Shown: positions 42,175-49,686 of the stretch, in pieces
Numbering within the stretch: the first letter of the stretch is position 1
Layout: each line of letters starts with the position of its first letter
NCBI RefSeq assembly: GCF_000620785.1
Contig: NZ_JIAI01000011.1
Location: forward strand, 124,001-188,000
Reading direction: 5' to 3'
DNA from: Actinospineispora acaciae DSM 45401
GTDB taxonomy: Bacteria; Actinomycetota; Actinomycetes; Mycobacteriales; Pseudonocardiaceae
DNA: 64,000 bases
Made by a program: the position numbers and the translations under genes
Notes under the pieces: generated by a model
Seen by the model: the letters and a program-made list of their open reading frames with translations, nothing else
What the model was told of the DNA's origin: nothing
Databases searched by the model: none

Positions 42175-42536
42175 GCGTCCGCGCACCCGTACCGGGGGCA
42201 CAGCGCGACGGCGTTCCCGGTGGCGGCGAGCAGCTTCTCCGCCGCCGCGAGCACCTCCACGACCGCCGGCTGCGCCAGCGCGAACACCGAGGCCCGCCCG
42301 GCCGGCGTCGACGACACCAGCCCGCAGTCGCGCAGGCAGGCCAGGTGTTGCGACACGGTGGACTGGGCGAGCCCGAGCGCGCCGACCAGGTCGACCACCC
42401 GGGCCGGCCCGTCCGAGGCGAGCCGGCGCAGGATGGCCAGCCGGGCCGGGTCGGCGAGCGAACGGAACAGCGACGCGGCCGGCGCAAGCTCGACCCTCTC
42501 CAAGCCGCACGCGACCGTCGCTTTCGGCATCGTCAT
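42171..42536 (-). CDS. CmtR-like ArsR/SmtB metal sensor
   Basis: A 121-residue ArsR protein. The winged helix (LVGALGLAQSTVSQHLACLR) holds a Cys pair, HLACLRDCGLV, in the place used by mycobacterial CmtR to bind Cd or Pb. A third thiolate region is CPRYGC near the C-terminus, and an extra N-terminal Cys occurs in VACGLERV. It forms an operon with the cation transporter (4-base overlap). A CGAT-GTT-ATCG repeat lies immediately upstream. Confidence 0.88.
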   Translation of the reverse strand: MTMPKATVACGLERVELAPAASLFRSLADPARLAILRRLASDGPARVVDLVGALGLAQSTVSQHLACLRDCGLVSSTPAGRASVFALAQPAVVEVLAAAEKLLAATGNAVALCPRYGCADA

Positions 42537-42540
42537 ACAC

Positions 42541-42551
42541 CGATGTTATCG
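42541..42551. promoter_or_regulatory. candidate ArsR operator
   Basis: CGAT-GTT-ATCG, a perfect 4-bp inverted repeat, starts 5 bases upstream of the ArsR ATG, where a sensor would block its own transcription. Short, so moderate support. Confidence 0.4.
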
Positions 42552-42568
42552 CCCACCGGCGCGCCGTG

Positions 42569-43192
42569 TCAGGCGTTCGACTCGGCCCGCAGCCGGGAGT
42601 AGCGCTCCTTGAGGGCGGTGTCCTTGTTGATCTCGTCGTGGGTCTGGTCCGGCTCGACGTTGCCGGCGATCCCGCAGGCGTTCAGCACGGCGAACATGTC
42701 GATCAGGTGCGCAAGCCTGGCGTCGTCGGGGCCGCCGTCGGGGGTGCGCTCGTTCGCGGCCAGCTCGAACAGCCGGTCCAGCCAGGGCAGCTCTTCCTCC
42801 AGCCCGGCCTGGCGCAGCGCGTCACCGAGCCGGCGCCGCAGCTCGTCAGGCTCCATGCCGCCCAGCTCGGCGATGGCGTTCTCGTCCAGCGGAAACAGCT
42901 TGTCCCGGTCGCGCAGGTAGATCAGCTCCAGCGCGGTGGCGTGCCCGAGCGTGCAGTACCGGCAGCCGTTGCGCAGCGAGATCGCGGTGGCCAGCACGTG
43001 GGTGCGCAGCGGGCCGAACGCCTTGAGGGTGCGCTGGTAGCGCGGCATGTTGGACATGAACCAGGCGCTGGAGCGGGCCGGGCCGAGCCGCTCGGCAAGC
43101 ACGGGCATCAGCCTCGGCGAGAACCCCCACATGCGGCGCGGCGCGGCGTCCAGCACCGCCAACGCCAACCTGTTCAGCCAGGTGACAGCCAT
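42569..43192 (-). CDS. carboxymuconolactone decarboxylase/AhpD-like protein, copy 1
   Basis: A 207-residue helical protein with the AhpD-type motif GCRYCTLGH (CxxC-x2-H), the peroxidatic and proton-relay residues of this fold. RTHVLATAISLRNG precedes it and KDTALKERYSRLRAE ends it. The family acts as alkylhydroperoxidase or carboxymuconolactone decarboxylase. It lies 57 bp after a paralogue of identical length, so the two arose by duplication and may form a heteromer. Confidence 0.8.
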   Translation of the reverse strand: MAVTWLNRLALAVLDAAPRRMWGFSPRLMPVLAERLGPARSSAWFMSNMPRYQRTLKAFGPLRTHVLATAISLRNGCRYCTLGHATALELIYLRDRDKLFPLDENAIAELGGMEPDELRRRLGDALRQAGLEEELPWLDRLFELAANERTPDGGPDDARLAHLIDMFAVLNACGIAGNVEPDQTHDEINKDTALKERYSRLRAESNA

Positions 43193-43249
43193 CGGAGAAC
43201 CCCCCTTGCAAGTTGTCGGGCACGCCGGCGCTGGCGCGCCCGCCGAGCG

Positions 43250-43873
43250 TCAGGCTCCAGAGGCGGCTCGCAGCCTCGCGTAGCGCGTCTTCAGGGCGGC
43301 GTCCTTGTTGAGCGGGCTGTGCGCCTGGTCCGGCTCGGTGGCGTCCGCGATGCCCACCGAGTTCAGTACGCCGAACATCCGCACCAGGTGGGAGATGCGC
43401 ACGTCGTCCTCGTCGGTCGGGCGGCGGTCCTCGGCGACGGTCAGCTCGATCGCGCGCTCCAGCCACCGCACCTCGGTGTGCAGCCCGGCGCGCTGCATGG
43501 CGTGGACCATGTGGTGGCGGATGACGCCGGGCGGCAGCCCGCGCAACCCACCGATGGTCTCCTCGCTGAGCGGGAACAGCCTGCGGTACTCGCGCAGGTA
43601 GGCGTACTCCAGCGCGAGCCCGTGCCCGTACGTGCAGTACCGGCACCCGTTGACCAGCGAGATCGCCGTGCAGATCAGGTGGGTACGGACCGGCCCGAAC
43701 GCCCGCAGGGTGCGCTCATACCGTGGCATGTTCCACACGAACCAGCCCGCCGCGCGCAGCGGCCCGAGCTGGATGACGATGGGCGCCATCAGGTTGGGCG
43801 GGAAGCCCCAGAGGTGCATGCCGAGACCCTCCAGCATGACGGTAACGCCGCGCTTCAACGCGCTGGACGCCAT
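43250..43873 (-). CDS. carboxymuconolactone decarboxylase/AhpD-like protein, copy 2
   Basis: A 207-residue paralogue of the gene at 42569-43192, with the same motif (GCRYCTYGH), the same NMPRYERTLRAFGPVRTHL context and the same KDAALKTRYARLRA ending. Divergence is greatest in the N-terminal 30 residues and around residues 125-150. It is the first gene of the pair, and 57 bp separates the two. More than 1 kb of non-coding DNA lies upstream. Confidence 0.8.
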   Translation of the reverse strand: MASSALKRGVTVMLEGLGMHLWGFPPNLMAPIVIQLGPLRAAGWFVWNMPRYERTLRAFGPVRTHLICTAISLVNGCRYCTYGHGLALEYAYLREYRRLFPLSEETIGGLRGLPPGVIRHHMVHAMQRAGLHTEVRWLERAIELTVAEDRRPTDEDDVRISHLVRMFGVLNSVGIADATEPDQAHSPLNKDAALKTRYARLRAASGA

Positions 43874-44959
43874 GACGAATCTCCTGAGCGAGGAAGTTCG
43901 ATCATAGCGCAGACAACCTCCACTTGAAACGACGGCATCTGATCTTTACGTTCACCAGGCCCGAACCGTTACGTGACGCGTCAACGATTCGTGACACGAC
44001 GTGAGGATGTGCATCCGCACGTTCATCTGAGCATTCCCCGAGCCCCCTTATCGCCACCCGTTGCCAACAGCTCACGGGCATTGCAAGTGACACTTGTTTC
44101 GCCTGAGCAACCGCCCGTGCCGGCACCGTCCGCGCGCCGCCGTGGCGCTGTGCCCCCTGGGCGCTCACTTGATCACACTGCTGGCCAGGCCGTTCGCGGT
44201 GGTCTCCGACCCCGGTTTGCGTTGAGGGGGCCTATGGCGTCGCTCCGGCCCGGATTGCCTCGCGGCGCCCGTGGACGCAATTCCGTGCGGCTCTCGAGAA
44301 GCATCGAAATATGTCAGCCGAATACATATCGTCGTCCGTGGCCAGCCGTTTCTCGCGGCGTTGGCTGAATTCCTTTCGTCGCCGCCTCGCGGCCGGCTCG
44401 GGCACGGTCAGGATTGGGCGTTTCCCCAGCGCTCCCGGCATGTCGTCCGGACCGGAAGTTTCCGGTTCTTTCGCTCGTTTTCCCGGCATTCGCGGCGCGT
44501 GGACCGCCTGAGTTTCAACTTTCAACCACCTCGGACGCGGCCGCCCCAGCCCAACAGTGATAGGTGTCCACACGCCCGTCCGTCCGCAGCCATGCGAGAG
44601 TTGGTGCGCGATTGAATTAGTGGTACGAGTGGCCACGGCGAGCGATGTGGCCCTCCTCACTCCGAGCGCACCGGACGAGCGGTCGCCGGCACTTTTCGCC
44701 CCGTCAGAAATGACACTCGGTCCGTGTTCGGTGACATTCGGTTGACACTGCGGCGGCTCGCGCCGCGTGGATGATCACTATCTGTAGTTGATGTCCAATG
44801 CAGACACTGACGTGGGTGACACCCACTGGTGAACAGGCGATACGGCGGGTAGTAACCGAGGGGTCGCTCTGCGTCACAGCGATCAGCCTGGGTATGGTCT
44901 CACCGTTTTGAGGGGTCGGGGTTCTGCCGGAAGGACGAGCGCATGAAGGGGATGAGCAC
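43874..44959. other. 1.1-kb gap without a convincing gene
   Basis: Several ORFs are present but none has coding-like composition or a recognisable domain. The region is less GC-rich than its neighbours (about 44270-44520 especially). Features seen: repeated GTGACGCG/GTGACACG at 43973-44001, and direct repeats TGACACTCGGT and TGACATTCGGT at 44711 and 44732. A TATGGT box (44893-44898) is a possible -10 for the L,D-transpeptidase gene. A degraded gene or regulatory RNA is possible. Confidence 0.5.
44711..44742 (+). promoter_or_regulatory. direct repeats TGACAYTCGGT, 21-bp period
   Basis: Two near-identical 11-mers (44711-44721 and 44732-44742), 21 bp apart centre to centre, followed by TTGACACTG. 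The spacing is two helical turns, so they may be tandem sites on one face of DNA. The regulated gene could be the L,D-transpeptidase gene at 44960. Confidence 0.4.
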
Positions 44960-45568
44960 ATGACGGAGCTCCGCGCTGCCCGCCGCATTCTCCGACCAAG
45001 CTGGCTGGGGGCCTGCCTCACGGTGGCCGCCGCACTGGCCGTGGTCCCTGTCGTGACCGCGCCGCGCGCCGAGGCCGCCACCCTGGTGCCCGGCACGCCG
45101 TGCGCGGTAGGCACCACCGCCTGCGTCTCCCTGGGCCAAGCCGGCTTCAACGCCCGCGCCTGGCTGATCCGCAACGGCAAGGTCGTCAAGGGCCCTGTCG
45201 AAGGCACCTCCGGCGGCCCCGGCAAGGACACCCCGCCCGGCACCTACAAGGTGACGTCCAAAGACCGCGACCACCTGAGCACCGAAACCCGCAACGCCGC
45301 CGGCCGCCCGTCCGAGATGCCCTACTCGGTCTTCTTCGGCAACTCCGGCTACGCCTTCCACGGCGGCGGCGACCCCAACATGCGCACCGCCGGCTGCGTC
45401 CGCCTAGCCAACACCGACGCCTCCTACTTCTTCAACAACCTCGCCATAGGCGACACCGTCCAAGTAACCACCAGCCGCATAGGCGCCAACTCCAGCCCCG
45501 CCGACCCCGACGACGAGGGCGAAGACGACGACGGCGACAGCGGTGGCGGCCTCCTCGGCGGCCTCTGA
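44960..45568 (+). CDS. secreted L,D-transpeptidase (YkuD)
   Basis: A 202-residue protein with a signal peptide (basic start, hydrophobic core LTVAAALAVVPVVTA, cleavage near APRAEAA). The YkuD domain has the active site YAFHGGGDPNMRTAGCVRL with nucleophile Cys; the residue usually Ser before GC is Ala here. It should form 3-3 cross-links in peptidoglycan. The C-terminal DDEGEDDDGDSGGG tail is acidic and low in complexity. A hairpin terminator follows. Confidence 0.9.
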   Translation: MTELRAARRILRPSWLGACLTVAAALAVVPVVTAPRAEAATLVPGTPCAVGTTACVSLGQAGFNARAWLIRNGKVVKGPVEGTSGGPGKDTPPGTYKVTSKDRDHLSTETRNAAGRPSEMPYSVFFGNSGYAFHGGGDPNMRTAGCVRLANTDASYFFNNLAIGDTVQVTTSRIGANSSPADPDDEGEDDDGDSGGGLLGGL

Positions 45569-45583
45569 TCGCCTAGCTCGTGT

Positions 45584-45619
45584 GATCGCCCGTGGCCGGA
45601 AACCCGGCTGCGGGCGATC
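45584..45619 (+). terminator. terminator-like hairpin after the L,D-transpeptidase gene
   Basis: GATCGCCCG (45584-45592) pairs with CGGGCGATC (45611-45619), and an inner GGCCGG/CCGGCT stem extends it. It starts 16 bases after the stop codon. No U run follows, so it may act as a partial terminator. Confidence 0.6.
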
Positions 45620-46149
45620 GGTGCATCGCGGCTGACCACAAGCGCGGTACTTGGTCGGTCGGCGAGCAGGCCTTAGATGGCGTGCTCCTCCTCGACGGCA
45701 ATGTGCGTCTCACATGCGGCGGCGCCGAGCCGGTAGTCCCAGCTCGCGGTCGCCGGGTGCCGGTCAGCGGTTGTCGGCAGTTCGCCCCGGCTCAGTAGCC
45801 GGTGGTGCCGCCACGGCGTCGCCGGACCCGGTCAGTGGCCGAGACGACCACCGGGTTCTCACAAATGAACACCTCCGGCGGGACAGCAGGGGCCGGTCGT
45901 GTGGTTCCACCGGGCGGCGGTCCCTCGCACAGACCGCACCTCGGTGCCCAGCCGAGCTGCGGGTGACTCCGTTGCGCCGCGATGCCCTTCCTCGACGGCC
46001 TCGTCCGCGTACGCTGGTAGGGAATCGGATTCGGCGAACGTCCTCAATCATGGTCACCTGACTCGTATCCTGACGGTGCTGGTGAGGCGTAACGCGATCG
46101 CCAGATATTTCGACCAAGCGCTTGCGGACTGTCGCTGGGGAGGTCACGC
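45620..46149. other. 530-bp gap before the defence-like operon
   Basis: No convincing gene. ORFs here are short and lack domain patterns. GAGG at 46140-46143 serves the helicase start. I found no tRNA or obvious attachment site at this left border of the atypical segment. Confidence 0.5.
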
Positions 46150-49100
46150 GTGCTGCTTGAGGAGATCAAGCAAGGGTTGCGGCTCAACGGGGTGGTCCCT
46201 GCCGAGGTCATCACCGTCATTGCTGTGCAGTGGCATGGGGCCGACGCATTGGAGTTGACCTATAAGACCACAACCGGTGGGCTCGGGCAGCGGGTAGTGT
46301 TCCGCGAGGACGAGGGCAAGCTCTCGGTCGCTCCGTCTGAGAGTCGTGCCTTTGACGCTCCGGCGAGCGACTTCAAGCTTGCCGCCGAGGCGCAGCGGAT
46401 CAGGCTTGCCGGTCTGTTCGACCCCATGCTCGCGGTTGCGACGAGCGATGTCCGGCCGCTGCCGCACCAGATCCGCGCTGTTTACGGTGAGCTCCTTCCG
46501 CGCACGCCGCTGCGGTTCCTCCTGGCGGACGACCCGGGCGCCGGTAAGACGATCATGGCCGGGCTCTACATCAAGGAGCTGATCCTGCGCGATGACGTGC
46601 GGCGATGCCTCGTCGTCGCGCCGGGAGGCCTGGTCGAGCAGTGGCAGGACGAGTTGTTCTTCAAGTTCGGGCTGCGGTTCGAGCTGCTCACCAACCAGCT
46701 CATCGACGCAAACGTCAACCTCGACGTCTTCGAGGCGAACCCGATGTTGATCGCGCGGATGGATCAGCTTGCTCGCAATGACGAGCTGCAGGCGAGGCTG
46801 ACAGAGACCGAGTGGGACCTGATCGTTGTCGACGAGGCGCACCGGATGGGAGCACACTACTTCGGCGGCAAGCTGGAGAAGACGAAGCGCTTCCAGCTCG
46901 GCGAGCGTCTTGGCGAGATCACCCGCCATTTGTTGCTGATGACTGCCACTCCACATTCGGGCAAGGAGGACGATTTCCAACTCTTCCTCACCCTGTTGGA
47001 CCGTGACCGGTACGAAGGCAGGCACAAGGCCACCGCCGACACTGACGGCATCATGCGCCGGATGGTCAAGGAGGACCTGCTCACCTTCGAGGGCAAGAAG
47101 CTGTTTCCCGAGCGGATCGCGGAGACCGTGCCCTACGAGCTCACCTCCATTGAGCACCACCTGTACGAGCAGGTCACCGAGTACGTCCGAACCGGGATGA
47201 ATCGTGCGGAGAAGCTTGACGGCAAGCGCAGGAACACGGTCGGCTTCGCGCTCACGGTGTTGCAGCGCCGTCTCGCCTCTAGCCCCGAGGCGATCTACCA
47301 GAGCCTGGTGCGCCGTTCGCAGCGCCTGGAGCGCAAGAAGCGGGAGATCCTGGACGGCACGTACCGAGAGGCTGACCCCGCCGTCGACCTCGACGACCTC
47401 GACGCGGATGAGTACAACGCCGAAGAGATCGAGGCGCTCGAGGACGAGCTCCTCGACGCCGCCACCGCCGCCCGCACCGTCAGTGAGCTCGATGCCGAGC
47501 TCGTCGACCTGGCCGAGCTGACCACGCTGGCCAGACAGGTCCGCGACCTGGGCACGGACCGCAAGTGGACCGAGCTCTCGACGATCCTGCAGGACAACGC
47601 GCTCACCACCGACAAGGACGGCAGACCACGGAAGCTCATCATCTTCACCGAGCACCGCGACACCCTCGGCTACCTCCAGCGCCGAATCGGCTCGCTGCTC
47701 GGTCGCCCGGACGCCGTCCGAGCCATCCACGGCGGTGTACGCCGGGGCGAGCGCCGGCAGATCACCGAGGAGTTCACCAAGAACCGCGACTGTCAGATCC
47801 TGGTCGCCACCGACGCCGCGGGCGAGGGGCTCAACCTGCAGGCCGCCCACTTGATGGTCAACTACGACCTCCCCTGGAACCCGAACCGCATCGAGCAGCG
47901 CTTCGGCCGCATCCACCGCATCGGCCAGGAGGAGGTCTGCCGGCTCTGGAACCTGGTCGCCTCCAACACACGCGAGGGGGCGGTCTTCACGCGCTTGCTG
48001 CTGAAGATCGAGGAGATGCGCAAGGCGTACGGAGGCAAGGTATTCGACGTTCTGGGCGAGGCGTTCACCGAAACCCCGCTCCGTGACCTCCTGATAGACG
48101 CGATCCAGTACGGCGAGCGCCCCGACATCCGGGCGAAGATGCACCAGGTCATCGACGCCAGCATCGGTGACGGCGTCAAGGAACTGCTCGAGGAGCGGGC
48201 GCTCGCCGCCGACCACCTGGCCGAGGCCGACCTTGCGGCGCTCCGGGCGGCGATGGACGAAGCCCGTGCCAGACGCCTTCAGCCGCACTACATCGAGCTG
48301 GCCTTCAAGACCGCGTTTGTCCGGCTCGGCGGGCGGATCGCGAAGCGGGAACACGGGCGCTACGAGATCGCCAACGTGCCCGCACACCTCCGAGACGGCA
48401 AGCACGGCCCCATCGCGACTCGCTACGACCGGGTCACCTTCGACCTGGCCTACGTCGCCCCGGACGAGGGTCAGGTACGTGCCGACCTGATCGCCCCTGG
48501 TCACCCGCTGCACGACGCGGTTATGGACCACGCCGTGACGCGGTTCGGCCATACTCTCAGCGCCGGCACCGTGCTGGTGTCGCCGACGCTTGATGAGCCG
48601 CAGGTGCTCGTGGGCGTCATCGAGGAGGTTGTGGATGCCACCGCCGCCAGCGTGTCCCGCCGCTTTGGCTATGCGCTCGTCGACGGCGTCGGCACCGTGA
48701 CGCCGGCCGGACCGGCGCCATATCTCGACTGTGTCGCCGCTCCGGAAACGCCTGCGGTCGCAGCGGCTCGTGCACTGCCGTGGCTCGCCGACGCGGAGGA
48801 CAAGGCGATGAGTTGGATCATCGTCAACCAGTTGCCTCGGCACCTCGCCGAGGTTCAGCCCCGGCGCCTGGCCGAGCTGACCAAGACGCGGGATCTAGTC
48901 ATGACGCGGCTTTCGTTCGAGAGCGAGCGCCTGCTTCTCGATGCAGCGGTCGCACTGGAACGTGAGGAGAAGGGCGAGAAGCCAAAGGAGTCCTCCGAAA
49001 GCCTCAACCGCAAGGCCGTGGAGCTCGACGTGCGACTTCGCCGCCGCCTCGAACTGCTCGACCGGCAGGCCCTCATGTCGACGAAGCCGCCCCGTATCCT

Positions 49101-49563
49101 CACTGCGGCCCTCGTCTTGCCCATCGGCATGCTGGAAAGCGACCTGCCGGACCGCGTTCCCATCCATGCCAAGGAGACCAAGGTGGTCGAACGCCGTGGT
49201 ATCGATCTGGTGATGGCCCGCGAGCGGAGCCTCGGGCGGCGGCCGGTCGAGCAGGCCATCAACAACAAGGGTTTCGACATCCTGTCCACCGCGCCGAACG
49301 GCGAGACCTACCGGATCGAGGTCAAGGCCCGTATCGACGGTGCCAAAGACTTCTTTGTCACCCACAACGAGGTGATGACCGGTAAGAACGCCGTGCCCCG
49401 GTACCGCCTCGCGCTCGTCCGGGTCGACCCGCGTGGCCCTCGGCACGACGAGGTCCGCTACCTCGACGACCCGTTCGCCACCACTGACCTCGGCAACTTC
49501 GAAGCCACCGGCATTCGCGGTGACTGGGCCAGGACGTGGGCAAGGGCAACGGTGCCCTTCTGA
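46150..49563 (+). CDS. SNF2/DEAH-type helicase with C-terminal DUF3883-like domain
   Basis: A 1137-residue superfamily 2 helicase. Walker A DDPGAGKTIMAGLYI (about 128-142), DEAH in VVDEAHRM (about 228-231), MTATPHSGKE, then helicase C with TDAAGEGLNLQAAH and RFGRIHRIGQEEV. The last 110 residues (NNKGFDILSTAPNGETYRIE, VKARIDGAKDFFVTHNE) look like DUF3883, a nuclease-related or protein-binding domain frequent in defence systems. The first gene of the operon, with GTG 46150 after GGGGAGG. It probably translocates on DNA to restrict or sense foreign DNA. Confidence 0.9.
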   Translation: MLLEEIKQGLRLNGVVPAEVITVIAVQWHGADALELTYKTTTGGLGQRVVFREDEGKLSVAPSESRAFDAPASDFKLAAEAQRIRLAGLFDPMLAVATSDVRPLPHQIRAVYGELLPRTPLRFLLADDPGAGKTIMAGLYIKELILRDDVRRCLVVAPGGLVEQWQDELFFKFGLRFELLTNQLIDANVNLDVFEANPMLIARMDQLARNDELQARLTETEWDLIVVDEAHRMGAHYFGGKLEKTKRFQLGERLGEITRHLLLMTATPHSGKEDDFQLFLTLLDRDRYEGRHKATADTDGIMRRMVKEDLLTFEGKKLFPERIAETVPYELTSIEHHLYEQVTEYVRTGMNRAEKLDGKRRNTVGFALTVLQRRLASSPEAIYQSLVRRSQRLERKKREILDGTYREADPAVDLDDLDADEYNAEEIEALEDELLDAATAARTVSELDAELVDLAELTTLARQVRDLGTDRKWTELSTILQDNALTTDKDGRPRKLIIFTEHRDTLGYLQRRIGSLLGRPDAVRAIHGGVRRGERRQITEEFTKNRDCQILVATDAAGEGLNLQAAHLMVNYDLPWNPNRIEQRFGRIHRIGQEEVCRLWNLVASNTREGAVFTRLLLKIEEMRKAYGGKVFDVLGEAFTETPLRDLLIDAIQYGERPDIRAKMHQVIDASIGDGVKELLEERALAADHLAEADLAALRAAMDEARARRLQPHYIELAFKTAFVRLGGRIAKREHGRYEIANVPAHLRDGKHGPIATRYDRVTFDLAYVAPDEGQVRADLIAPGHPLHDAVMDHAVTRFGHTLSAGTVLVSPTLDEPQVLVGVIEEVVDATAASVSRRFGYALVDGVGTVTPAGPAPYLDCVAAPETPAVAAARALPWLADAEDKAMSWIIVNQLPRHLAEVQPRRLAELTKTRDLVMTRLSFESERLLLDAAVALEREEKGEKPKESSESLNRKAVELDVRLRRRLELLDRQALMSTKPPRILTAALVLPIGMLESDLPDRVPIHAKETKVVERRGIDLVMARERSLGRRPVEQAINNKGFDILSTAPNGETYRIEVKARIDGAKDFFVTHNEVMTGKNAVPRYRLALVRVDPRGPRHDEVRYLDDPFATTDLGNFEATGIRGDWARTWARATVPF

Positions 49564-49686
49564 TGTACGCTGACCGGCTGCCCTGAGCCGCCCTCGAGGG
49601 CGTCACCGGGTTGTTGAGGAAGATGGCGGTGCGTCGGCGCCGCCGGGTCAAGCCCGCGAGGCGGGCTGTGAAGGGTCGAGGAACTG

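Noticed and set aside
44232..44660. 142-aa minus-strand ORF in the 1.1-kb gap
   Set aside because: No domain, Arg-rich composition and no ribosome site; equally open frames exist on the other strand.
45764..46147. 127-aa minus-strand ORF upstream of the helicase gene
   Set aside because: Composition is unlike a protein (Arg/Ser-rich) and would overlap the helicase promoter.
46144..48843. 899-aa antisense ORF across the helicase gene
   Set aside because: It is a high-GC shadow of the helicase reading frame; motifs exist only on the plus strand.
49623..49686. Arg-rich small ORF between the helicase and methylase genes
   Set aside because: Its frame runs over the methylase start as a shadow and has no conserved pattern.
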